Origin: Casuarina equisetifolia
Taxonomy: Eukaryota > Streptophyta > Magnoliopsida > Fagales > Casuarinaceae
Length of the DNA stretch: 64,000 bases
Direction of reading: 5' to 3'
Assembly: GCA_028551475.1 (NCBI GenBank)
Contig: CM052360.1
Coordinates: 5,878,501-5,942,500 of the forward strand
Shown here: positions 44,501 to 56,000 of the stretch, piece by piece
Position numbering within the stretch: the first letter of the stretch is position 1
Layout: each line of letters begins with the position of its first letter
Translations under genes and position numbers: made by a program
Notes under the pieces: generated by a model
Database searches by the model: none
What the model was told of the DNA's origin: nothing
Seen by the model: the letters and a program-made list of their open reading frames with translations, nothing else

Positions 44501-46381
44501 GGTGTTAAAGCACACGGTCGAGCTAGTGGAATTTGTTAAGGCTTCGTCACTGTCGAATTAGCGGTTTGGCCGTTTCCCAAGCAGGCGGGGTTTGATCACT
44601 GATAAGAATATTCGTCAATGGCCACACAAAAAGGTCAAGACAGGTACATATACCGTCCGAGTGAAAGGATTCTACCACCAAGGGATAATCATCATCAATG
44701 TCACTCTCTTCTTTTCTGTTCAGATTCATTTTGATGTCACACTGTTACGTGTTCGCATGTTTAGCTTAGATTCGTGAGAGATCGAAGAATTACTGGATTT
44801 TAAGAAGAGCCAAATCCATAGGCATGAGAAATAACTCAAAGCGGCATCATTAAAACAAAAATTGAATGCTTCTTGTTGATGGCTTGTGGCACCAAGGACG
44901 ACAAAACACGGCTCACTACCAACCCCGCAAGGCATCCTGCCGCCAAGATCTGGTTTTTATGAGGTTCACCTAACGCTGCTGGGTTCCAGGGACATTCGAG
45001 GTGCCATGATTTATACTCACGACAAATGAATAAATTAAAGGATTCTATCTTTAGTCGAGGAGATCCAGTGAGAACGTCGAATGCCGAGAATACGACCAAA
45101 TGGGTTTGAAATGTTAATTCAGAGACATACCCTACTACCAGCCATACACCAGAAAACGCATAGAAAAGTACATACAGGTATAACTATCCTTCAGTTCATT
45201 GAAGTCTACTTTTTCTAGTCCGAACCTAAAAAGGAAGTAAGTAGTAATACATCGATGCCTCCCTTGGGGTGCAATTAAGTCTAATTCTCATTGATGATGT
45301 TCGAATAGCCAAATCACGATTTTCACTAGCGCCTGAAGATTTTCTTTTGAACCTACATGACCATAATTCTGTTATACCATGGACCCTCCTCCTTCCCTCG
45401 GTATATTCTAGCTCCAAAGTCAAGGACAGATATTTTTTAAACCCTCCCATGAATCCAAGAGAATCATCACATAATTTATTCATTTAATTCGATTTTTGAG
45501 AAGGTAAAGGTAGTCTTTTATCCGCCTAGGTTCTATCGAAGCTACAAGCATAAGGGCATCATGTTCGGAGGACGCTTAAAGGTAGCAAACGTTTAGATAA
45601 TATAGTTATTTTTTGGCAAAATGAATGGAGCGTTGCAGAAACTCAGGGAAAAGTACCAATCAGAAACATAATTTTTATTTGTCAAGATGATGAGTAAGAG
45701 GATATCGTGGGCCTAACCAGATTGCTTTGGGAAGAAGAAGGGAACTTGTCATTTCACTTAAACTTCAATAAGTTGAAAAAGAAGTCACCTCAATAAGATG
45801 TCGACCAGTTTAGAAGATATGCTAAGCCTTGTCTAATCTTGAATCATGTCAAACTACCCAAAAGATGGGAGTTGGGGAGTGTATGGCGTTGATCTTGCTT
45901 GTACTTCGCATGCATGTAAAACGCGCTGATACACAGGACTCTGTTAAACAGTGTTATCAACGCCCAATGAATTCTTTATTTGAAAATAGCAACACATCGA
46001 CAGGCAAGTACACATCAATGCGTTGTACAATCTAGTGTAAAAGTTCGTATAAAATTGTGAATCGATCTAACCGGTAAGACTCTAACTACAATTTAATTTT
46101 ATGGAAAAAGAATATACGGATCAAAAATCTTGTCCAGATGCAAGTCAAGATATAGTGCATTTTGCAGCAACCTCCTAAGAAATAGTGTAGTGTTCCAAAA
46201 TGAATTCAACGATCCGAAGAAAACAAAAGGCCTCCCACAACCCTTCCTCTACGGTAGCAATAACCTACACAAATCATAGTCGGAAATACAGATTCAGCTT
46301 AACAAGAAATGGAAAAAAGAAAAATCAAACCATGAGAAAAGTAAACAAATACCAGAAATGAAGACTGTAATTTTGACGGCA
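44501..46381. other. Spacer between PDS and coatomer beta, unassigned
   Basis: No gene recognised. Open frames at 44836-45099 and 45226-45483 (both minus) have protein-like composition but no known motif. The stretch 45500-46200 shows several frames broken by stops. It could be a decayed element or gene fragment. The right 100 bases are the coatomer 3' UTR. Confidence 0.4.
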
Positions 46382-49300
46382 CTAACTTCCACCCTTCTGC
46401 TTGAGAGTGATCTTGTCCCCCAAACTGAGAGCAATCCCTTGGGTCTTGCTTCTAATCCTGATGTAGCCGCTCAGCTTACCATCCGCCTGTTTCTCTATGC
46501 TCACATTCACCAAAGCATCCTCCCCAAACACACTCTTCGCATACAAGTTGGCCGCCAGGAATCCACACTCCCCATCTAGTGCTAACCTGAAAACTCGACC
46601 GCCCAGGAAAAGATAGCAGAGGAAAATACATGGATAGAATACCACCGAACATGTAATGAAGAAAAACAGAGCACAAAAAGGAATATTGTTTCATGGTAAA
46701 CATTTTTGCCTTCATTCTTGCTTTTCGTTTTACATTCCCCCTTTCTTTCTTTTTAGTTTTATCATTTTTAAGTTTCTCATCTAACTATTGACATAGGAAG
46801 GCTACTACTTAAGTGGGTTGAATCCAAGCCACTCGTCAGCCATTGAGAAGAAGCTTGTGCTAGAAAAATGAAATAAGCTAGAGTTGACATGATTTAATAC
46901 GGCTTCCAAAACCCAAAAGTTAGAAAATCAGAGGATATTGAACCCTAAACAACAGCCTCCAGTCTATTCTTTTGGGGAAAGAAGTTTCCATCTAACCTGG
47001 AGTTTATAGGCACTACTGATGAACATTAATTGTGTAAAGCATACTAATTGTGTAAAGCATACAGTACAAAATGTATCCACATACCATAAATTACAAAGTT
47101 CAATGAGTTTGAATCATTTTTGTTTTTGTTTACACCTTCCCCAGTCCCTCAAATATACTTAAGCAGGGGCAACGGAGAAAAAAAACATAGAGAGAATGTC
47201 TGTCAAATCAAACCACCGACCCCAACCCGGGATTCATCTCATCCTGTCCAGAGTTTTGGATTTGGTATCAGGCATAGGCACCTCTCGCAAAAGCAGTGAG
47301 GTCTGGGAAAATATTGTCATCCTGCTCCCAACTGGAAAAATGTGTTAACAAGGACAGTTTTGGGGCGTCTCATGTCCAGCCATTAGCCTCTAGCCATACC
47401 ATCGCAAGCAGTCGAGTTAACTACTTTCTTTACCCAATTCTTTTTTTTCTTTTAAATGGTAACTATCTACCCTCAAACCCAGTAGGTATTAAGATTCAAA
47501 TCCCACACCAATCACATTCAACTAACCCAGTGCTAATTAAGAGCGGAATTTCAGCCAGCCAGACAAGTAGAAACAACTTACGTAGAAGTTATGCACTTCA
47601 TGTTGGTTGATTTAACAATATGGTAAAGGAACTCCTTCTCATCTTGAATTACAGAGTTAACAGCAACCTGCAGCACAGCACATTCACAAACATCAACGCA
47701 AATTCATCGAACAATCACTGCTGATAAAGAAAATGGTTGCTCAAAAAGGGAAAGCCTATTAAAAGAAGCAAAGCTTCCTAAAAATGTACAAGAAAGGCAA
47801 CAAAGACGAAGGGCACAAGTTAAGTGCATATCTGGCTTATGAAGGTCAAAATAAAAATAAAATAAAAATCTAATACAAAGCAGAAACAAGCGATACTACC
47901 TACTTGGACTCATCTTATCTTCAATTTAAGCTAAATATGCCATGCTAAGAAAACAACAAGCTATCTTCCAGGGACACATCCATTCTTGATGCATCAATTA
48001 CATGATTGATTGCATGATCAAAGGCCTGGCATCGACACACTTCCCTCTGCATAAAGCCAAAAAACAATGTCGCCTATTTCTTCATTTTACACAGATATTA
48101 CCACACAACCAAGAGTGTATTAGCCAAGCTGGTCATTTACAAATGTTAATTAAGCCTCAAAGGCATCCCCCGGAAAACTTGACTCTCTGAGTGAAATCTT
48201 TAGCATCAACATCAAATTTTACAATATGGTTTCCCAAACATACAGGAGTTGATTGACCTAAAGAGCAGCAAATAAATCACTGCTGCATAAAAGTTTTGAG
48301 CAGAGGCTTTGGCTCAGTCCCAATAACTAGTAAGTCACAGCCTTTCAATCGTGAAAAGCTTTTGCAGTATTATTACACAGGTAAAAAGAAAGGAATTTGA
48401 CGGTTACCTTGTTTTCCCACTCAAACTCAGCCCACATAGTTCTAAAAGCTGCATCACTACAAACTGCAGGTGAGATGTAGTCCATGATATCTATATGAAT
48501 GTCATTGAGCACAATAACCGTTCGTTGATGTACATTTGAAGTCTCATACACAATGTTCCCAAATATGACTCCAGTCTCAGTGGAGGAAACCTTGATATTA
48601 GCCTTTACTTTCTTGGTTGATTCAGGAGTTAGAGTATAATTCTGAGGACGTTCAACAAGTTTAAGATCACCCATAGTTGCCAGCTCTAGACACAAATTCT
48701 GCAAGGTCTCCTTAGTTCGATTAATAACTGTAACGTCAAGGACAATATCATAATGATTAACAGTCACATAAGCTTCAGCATACACTGGATCACTAAATCC
48801 CGTGAGTTGGAGAATGCGGTTAAGCTTATTTTCACTGTCCCCATCGTTGATGAACTCTCCAGTTGCACGTTTTAAATCATCTTGAACCTCAACCTCTAGC
48901 TCCAGCTGGCTCATACCCTGGAAATCAGATGCAGTCAGGACAAGAACACAATTGTTTGTATGTGCACGTGTATAATGTTATACATCATAAACCACAAACA
49001 AGAAAGAGATAATATCTCTAGCCATTATAGATCAAGAACCACCAACATAGACCAAAAATCAAAGTATCTGAGGAAATACAAGGGAATATTGCTGTCAAGA
49101 AAAGATAAAAAAAAGTCCACGGTATTCCTATAACTAATCAGAAGTGCAGAGGTTTCTACCTTCCTGCTCTTCAAATGGTAGAAGTCAATTAAGTCATCTG
49201 GTTGTGTATGAGAAATCTGAGCATTTAGCTTCATTTCCTGTGTTTCCCTCAATTGTTTTTCAGAGAGCATCTTAACAAAGCTCTGATGGCAAGATTGCAA

Positions 49301-51205
49301 CCATATGGTTCTGATCTCATCACCAGGATTACATAGCAATCTTATGCAGAGGACAATCCTCTCATAAGAATCATTGTCAATTGGGTGAGAAAGAACAGGT
49401 GATTGTCCTAATTGCAGTATTGATACCATGATTAACAATGCCTGTGTAGATGCCCGATTGAGCTCAACTTTAGATGGCTGAACTTCTTCCAATCTCAGAA
49501 CAAGCTTTGTCAGTGTGCAGGCTACAACCGCCCCAAGGAAAAAGTCTCCAGTGAGAAGCAGGGATCTTAGATTCCCAGATGCCAACGATCCTTGAATAAG
49601 GGTAGGAGGGGAAAAACTTGTTTCAGAGACAGCACTCTGTGTAGCATAGGTGCCATCAGCAAGAATAGCTGGTCTTTTGGAAGAAACAGTTATGGAGTCC
49701 ACTTGCTGTGCCTTCTTTGAAGAATCGGTAGCTTCTCCTTCTTCTGAAACTGAGTAAAATGGTAATTCTCCAAGGCACTGTTTAATGGTTGAAATGCCAC
49801 TTTCAACTTCAGAAAGTGATAGGCAATATTCTCCAATAATCCAAAGAGCACAGGAACAGACACGTGCAGCGCGGATCTGGTAGAAAATATCCAACAGCCT
49901 TGTTACTATTGAAACCCTAAGTTTAGGATTGGTTTCAATTATCTCTCGAACGAAAATAATAACATTAAGAGCTGACCCAACATTGCTATCACCCAAGAAA
50001 TCCATCAACAGGTGCACCACTGTGCTTGCAACTTCTGGGAATTTGATTGCACAAGAATGAATGGCTTGAATAAGCATTTGCCTGTATTCGCCATTCTTCT
50101 CAAGTTCTCCACTCTGAGTTTTAACAACTTCCTTCTTCAAAGTTTGAACAACCTCGTTGATGTTACGGGGAGTAATAAGTTCAAGAACAATGTCAAGTGT
50201 CTTCCTCTGAATGTCAAGATTTGGGCTAGAAAGTGCCCTAAGCACATCCATAATCATATCAACCATAATGTCCCTATGAGAAGATTTGAGCTCATTCAGC
50301 CGATCAAGCACAATTAGCTTCACATTGTTGTCACTTTGAGAAAGCAGAAGCTTACAGTAACTGTTTGCAGCAGCTCTAATAGCAGTAGGGGCAGATGACA
50401 GAGAAACAAGTGTTCCAGCACACTCGAAAATAACCGCAGCTGAAGGGGCATCCAATAAAGATGTAATGATCATTATGTACTTTCCCTTCTCAACTCTATT
50501 TGCTCTGCAGACTTTCCGGATCAACTCCAGTGCAACCATCTGAAGCAATTCGCCCCATTCAGAAACCTTGTTAACATGAGTCAGAAGGTAATTAATTGCA
50601 CGATCTTGGGCACAATTAAAGAGCATGAGGAATGCATTTCGAAGAGCCGATTGATCCTTTTCAGTGGAAAGAACCTTCTCAATCATATCAGGTGCATCAA
50701 CCAAAAGTTGCTCACCCTGTGGAAGCTTATAGATTGCCATCACAGCCAATATAGCATTCCTCCTTATATATGGGTGCCGATGCTCCAAATTTTGCAAAAT
50801 AGAAGGAATTAATGGCTCAATTATTTCTGCCTCATTCAAGCGGCAAAGAAACCTCAAAGTTACACCACGAATATACTCATTTGGGTGCTGAAGGTTGTTC
50901 CTCAAATTTTGGCATATCAAAATCATTTCAGGCAAGACCTTACCCCTCGCATCAGTTTTATCAATAATCTCCAAATACAGCAACAGAAGTTTTTGGACTG
51001 TGTGGTCCTCAGAGGGCAAGACATATCTAACAATTGTAATAAAAAGCTGAGGAAGAGTTTCACCATTCAACAAAAGCATGATGGCCATTTTCATTGCTTC
51101 AATTTTAGCAGGTGCGTCATTGCCTTCAAGAGCTACCTTTATCTGGCTAGCAGTCCCAGGTGTTCCTTTGTTAAAGTGAATGAGCAGCGTACAAGATTTC
51201 TCCAT
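46382..51205 (-). CDS. COPB1: Coatomer subunit beta (beta-COP), 4 coding exons
   Basis: Exons: 49160-51205, 48408-48917, 47582-47667 and 46382-46586. GT-AG introns with matching phases give 948 aa, the same length as plant beta-COP. The protein is part of the COPI coat, which forms Golgi vesicles for retrograde and intra-Golgi transport on membranes marked by ARF1-GTP. The N-terminus [20 protein letters not shown] opens an adaptin-like solenoid of HEAT/ARM repeats (about 20-480; for example [20 protein letters not shown]). A linker with Ser/Thr-rich sequence follows (about 490-540). The coatomer beta C-terminal domain spans about 640-800, and the appendage platform lies at the end ([20 protein letters not shown] ... 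[15 protein letters not shown]). A 5' UTR intron is predicted upstream. The protein is intact; the only junction with slightly unusual sequence is exon 3 to 4 ([12 protein letters not shown]). Confidence 0.97.
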
Positions 51206-52095
51206 TTCTAAACTGCTTACAAGAAGGGAATTTGATTCACATTAATTCAATCAAGAATTTCAACTAAGGGCAGCGTAATTTAAGAACAATTGTAGAAAAT
51301 GCGAAGATGCTCTCAGACATTGAAAAATAAAATAAAATTAAATGACATATAAGCATGGTAAGGTTCTTATTCATAATAAGGTATTAAATTTTCAGGAGAA
51401 TGACAACCTCGTGCCATCCTCCAGTGGGCATACGGAAGCAGACTAAAGTTGAGTTTCATAATTAGAGACAAAAGCATGCTAATAGGTGACAGCATTTTAA
51501 GTCGCATCAGATCTAAACTAAGATTTCCAATCAACTTAAAGAATTTGGCCCGAAACTAGTAGGGGAAGACAAACGATTTTTCCGATTGACTACCGAGAAA
51601 AGGAAAGAACAGAAATAATGTAGAATGTCTTTGATGCAGGGTATAAGATATGTTTCACTTACTAATTTAGATCGATCATCGAGATGCAAACATGAAACTA
51701 GATGCAAACATGAAACTACATTCTCTAAGATTCGTTCAGAAGAATCAAATAAAAAACTAACATCTGGCGCCAATTGCACAGCTTCAGATCTGGCAATAAT
51801 CCAAGACATACTGATGGTATTCGGGTTGCCGAGAAAATATCAAAAAGAGAAGATAGACAGACTTTTATCACGAGTGAGAATCATTCAATTAAACTAAGAC
51901 AAGCCATGGCTACATGAAGACTGATGAGATCTAGATTTCAATTTTCTTTTCCCCTTTCTCGTCGAGTTTCTCAGCATCCCATCGAAGAAGGAATCATCAA
52001 TCCGTAAGATCATCAAAAGACGAAAAGAGAAGCAAACCTTATGGAATGAAATGGCCGAAAGAGAGAATTGGAGCAACGTGCGCGCCCGAGAGCAG
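51206..52095 (-). promoter_or_regulatory. Coatomer beta 5' leader with predicted leader intron
   Basis: A donor on the minus strand (CATAAG|GTTTGC, exon end 52038) and an acceptor (AAGCAG|TTTAGAAATGG, next exon from 51212) define a leader intron of about 825 bases. It ends only seven bases before the ATG. The leader exon is short and pyrimidine-rich (CTCTCTTTCGG). No protein-coding signal lies in this intron. Confidence 0.55.
51682..51717. repeat. 18-bp perfect tandem repeat
   Basis: AGATGCAAACATGAAACT occurs twice in a row (51682-51699, 51700-51717), inside the predicted coatomer beta leader intron. Confidence 0.95.
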
Positions 52096-53025
52096 AGTTC
52101 AGGGAATTAGATTTTTTTTTTTTTTGTTTTCCTCATATAATTGGGATTGGACTTGATTGGTTATATGTGTGTACCAAATGATTAATTAATTAACTTTTTT
52201 TTTTTTAATATTCACACACCCAAGTAGGGATGGGAGATTCGAACATGTGACAGGTGGGATTGTAGAATTTGTCTCAGAAAACGCTACTGAGTAACAATGT
52301 TGATAGTGTTTAATTATAAATTAAATTAGAATATCTAATTACACATAGGATAAAGTCTTTTTAATATAAAATAAATATCTTGACACAATGAGTTATATAT
52401 TCAAAGAGATGATAAAAAAATGATTTTTGTTAATGAAAAATATGATTATTTTTTCATGATCAATAGTTCTAACAACATTCAACAACTTTTCTTTTTATTT
52501 TTTTTCATCGACGAGAAAATGTTTAATTATATATTAAATTGACATATCTAATTGCACACATGATAAAAAGTCTTTTTAATATAAAATAAATATCTTGACA
52601 CACTAAGTTATATATTCTAAGAGATGGTAAAAATTAGAAGCTCAAAAAATGATTTTAATAAATGAAAAACATGATTTTTTTCTAATGATTAATAGTTCTA
52701 ACAGAATTCAACAACTATTCTTTTTATTTCTTTTAATCAAAAATGAGAGTGATGGGATTTAAGAGATTTATTGGGACAAAATAATGATCGAACCCTAACC
52801 TCTCAAGTGATAACAACCGAATGCCACTGAACTGCCCAGGTCATTCAATAACTTTGGTTTCCATTTTTAATTTGAACAACTATGGTGGCTTTTTGTTTTT
52901 CATTCGAGCCCACAGTGGATGTCCCTCCTAAAGGACCATTAGTACAGGAATAAAATTCAGTTCTCATGAAGCATGAAGGTGAATAATATAGAGCAGTACA
53001 TATACATATGTTTCCAAAGTTTAGA
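52096..53025. other. AT-rich spacer, coatomer beta promoter / TOP3B 3' end
   Basis: Contains the coatomer promoter on the left, the 213-bp-period duplication described separately, and the TOP3B 3' UTR on the right. At 52787-52795 the minus strand reads GGTTCGATC, a Pol III B-box-like sequence of the kind seen in plant SINE remnants; no A box was found with it. Confidence 0.5.
52308..52735 (+). repeat. Tandem duplication, period 213 bp, AT-rich
   Basis: Copies start at 52308 and 52521 with GTTTAATTATA. They share long blocks: GTCTTTTTAATATAAAATAA, ATATCTTGACACA, AGTTATATATTC, AGAGATG and AATAGTTCTAACA. They end in a CAACA-rich stretch and a pyrimidine run. Divergence is moderate. The content is about 80% AT with no coding remains; it is probably part of a degenerate transposon. 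Confidence 0.88.
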
Positions 53026-56000
53026 TTAAAAATCTCGGAAGCTCATTTTGGGGTCCACGGTTTTCCAGCTACCCCGTCCTCTGCCTCTCCCTCTTCCACT
53101 TCCTCTTCCTCTTCCTCTTCCTCTTCCTCTTCCTCTTCCACCCATGCGCCTAGAAAATGATTTGCCGTGCTTCATTTCCACAAGCGAATGAAGCAAGTCG
53201 TCGCAAAGAATGCAGCCCGTATAAAGGGTAGCTCCATCTTCTAGTGGTGTCTTATTCTTATTGAAGTCAACTTCTAGAAGTGTGGAGTCACATTCTGTGC
53301 ACCGCTCTCTAGTAGTGGAAATCCTATGAGCACCTTGAGGGAGGAAGACGAGGCAGTTGCACGTATTGCAGTAAAGTCTCCACTTGGGAGCACTTACAGG
53401 GTCTAGGACAAGCGTCCCACTACATTCTGGGCAAGCACAGACTCCTTGGGCAACCAGTGAATGGCGGCATGTGGGGTGGGGGCAGAGGAAGCATGGCATT
53501 ACTGCTTCCTTCCCCGGCTTGCCAGAAGCACTGGTTTTAGCAGCACTTGAGGTTAAGTCAATACCTTCAAATGGAGGGCTATTGTAGCAGTATGGACAGA
53601 GTGGGAGTGACTTGCCGTCAGGGCCAGGCATGGAGACGAGCACAAGCTCAAAGTTGTCTATAGGGCAGGAAAGTTCCTTGTACAACTGCAGAAAGAAAAA
53701 GATGGTCAGAACTCCAAAGACGGATTTTGTTGCAACAACCCTAATAACTGCATGGTGGACAAAAGCAGGAGTAGCCCAGTTGAGTGGAGAAATATATAAA
53801 GCTCCTTTTCTCTTAGATTAAATACGATTCACTTGCAACCACTTTATCAAAGCTTACTTTGACTACACTAAGCCAACCTACCACATCTAAATAACAGATC
53901 CCTTGTACATCACCAAGTCAATATGAAGGCAAGTAAATAACTTGTAGAGCATTTTGACCAATTTTACTAAGAATCAGTTGCATGTACCCATAAAAATTTG
54001 CAAAAGGTAACTCGTGAGGAAAAATGATTAGTTAAGCATATTCACTAATCAGTTAGAAATCCATTTTGTTCATTAATATGGAAAAAAAATTAATCTTTTA
54101 TGAAAACAGCTTGTTCTATAGATTTTTGCACCAAAAAGTTCACGGGTTGGAGTCCAAGGAATCAGGAAAAGGAACTCAACCTTCTGCCTTGTAAGATATG
54201 CAAGAGAGAGAGAGAGAGAGAGACTTTATTTGGCGGTGGGGGATTTGTGCGGGAGGGCTGGTGTATGAGAAGGCGGTGGTTATAAGGTAAATCATTGTAC
54301 AGAAACCAGTACCAACAGTAGCTCCTTTAATAAAACCTGAGAATCTATTGTATCTCCACGACAGTAAAATGAAAAAAATTAAAAATTTTAAAAAATAAGT
54401 ATTGAGAGGTTCGTGTTAGGGAATTAAAATTAATTAATGTAATAAACAATCATACCTTGACAGTTCCATTTTTTGGAAGATAATAGATCTCCTCACATGT
54501 TCCACAGTATAGCCGTGCAGGTTGCATATTGATCAATTTCATGTATCTAAGGCATTTCCCGCACTTACTAAGAGGGCGTCCTGAGTCAGCAAGTGGAGAA
54601 AATTGTGCTTCAAACAACGCATCCATGTTTTCAATCTGCAACAAGTCAATTGAAAAAAAAAAAAACATATGATGAGTTAAAGCCTCAAGCATGGTAATTT
54701 CAATTTTGCCTCTATTTTATAAGCTATTGCCTGTTGTAGACCTATCATTCAAGAAGGAGTCCTAACGTCTAACTAATGTAAGGCTACTTACTAAGCTCTC
54801 TTTTGGTTCTTTACCATGCTTTTAATAAACGTAACACTCTTTTTAAATATTACCCTGAAGTAAGCTTTTAACACGAACTGGAAGTTGACAAAAGTTTGGA
54901 CACCTTAATCACTCTGAAATGGAAGCAAACTGATTTGACTTTAGATTGACCTCTGCTAATTTCACAAATCTTCCTCCACAGAGAAGAAAAGTGGGAAAAA
55001 AAAAATTATTAAGCACTCCGCATGTCTGCTTTTTTAGGGTTATGAATGGAAAAAACTCAAGCTTGTTATCTTTCATTATGCATTCTAGGTTAGACAAATT
55101 TAAAAATGTAAATTTCTTTTGCTATAAGTCTCCCTTATGTTCTTGAAAAGTTCAATAAATAGACAGAAAAGAAAAGGAGTTCTCCCTTCACCCTAAAAGA
55201 TAAATTCTTAGCTCCATTACTTGGGATGCGTTACCCACATCCACTCCCTTGCCTTTAAAGGATTAGTCGCACTAGACTTTCTTAAGATAACTTGGATAAT
55301 CCAATTTCACTTAGTACTCAATTAATAAGGAATTTAGCTCATGCCCCATTAAAATCTCTAACATCAGGCCTGCATTATGCTCAGTACTCATAGACTGCAT
55401 GGTGCGATAACTCTAGAACCATTTACCATGACCCCTAATTGACACATTAGCCATATCTATATTATTACCCAAAACATTTCTGTTTTACCAAAAGGATAAG
55501 TCATAACTTGAGTCATCAAGAATCCTAATACAGCCTAATTCCGACTACTGCACAACTAATGTGGAATTTAAAATGTTCCATCAACAGCTTCACCTTTCTC
55601 TCTAATACAAGATCTGAAGATAATATCAATGAACAAATACCAAGAGACGAACTTTTCTAACCTGCTTAGCAAAATAAGTGAATTTTTGCTTGAATTGCTG
55701 TAGTACATGTTGCACAACGTACAAATGATCCATTTGCCCTTTAGCAACAAGAGTAATCTGTTGCTCAATGAAACTGCGAATATCTGGCAGGCAGAGATCT
55801 GGATCTATACATTGATAGCCCCTTATCAAGGTTATACCTAGGCCAGTTGGAACCAACTTTCTCCCAGATTGCACCTGCAATTTAATTGAAAGTTGAATAT
55901 CCAAACCTTTGCAAAGAGACATTTTATCTACGTAACCACTAGTATCCCAAATGAGAGAAATTACTCAGTACAAATAAAGATTTTGAAACCTGAACATAGT

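Noticed and set aside
53384-53821. Plus-strand ORFs opposite the last TOP3B exon
   Set aside because: They are antisense shadows of a clearly coding exon.
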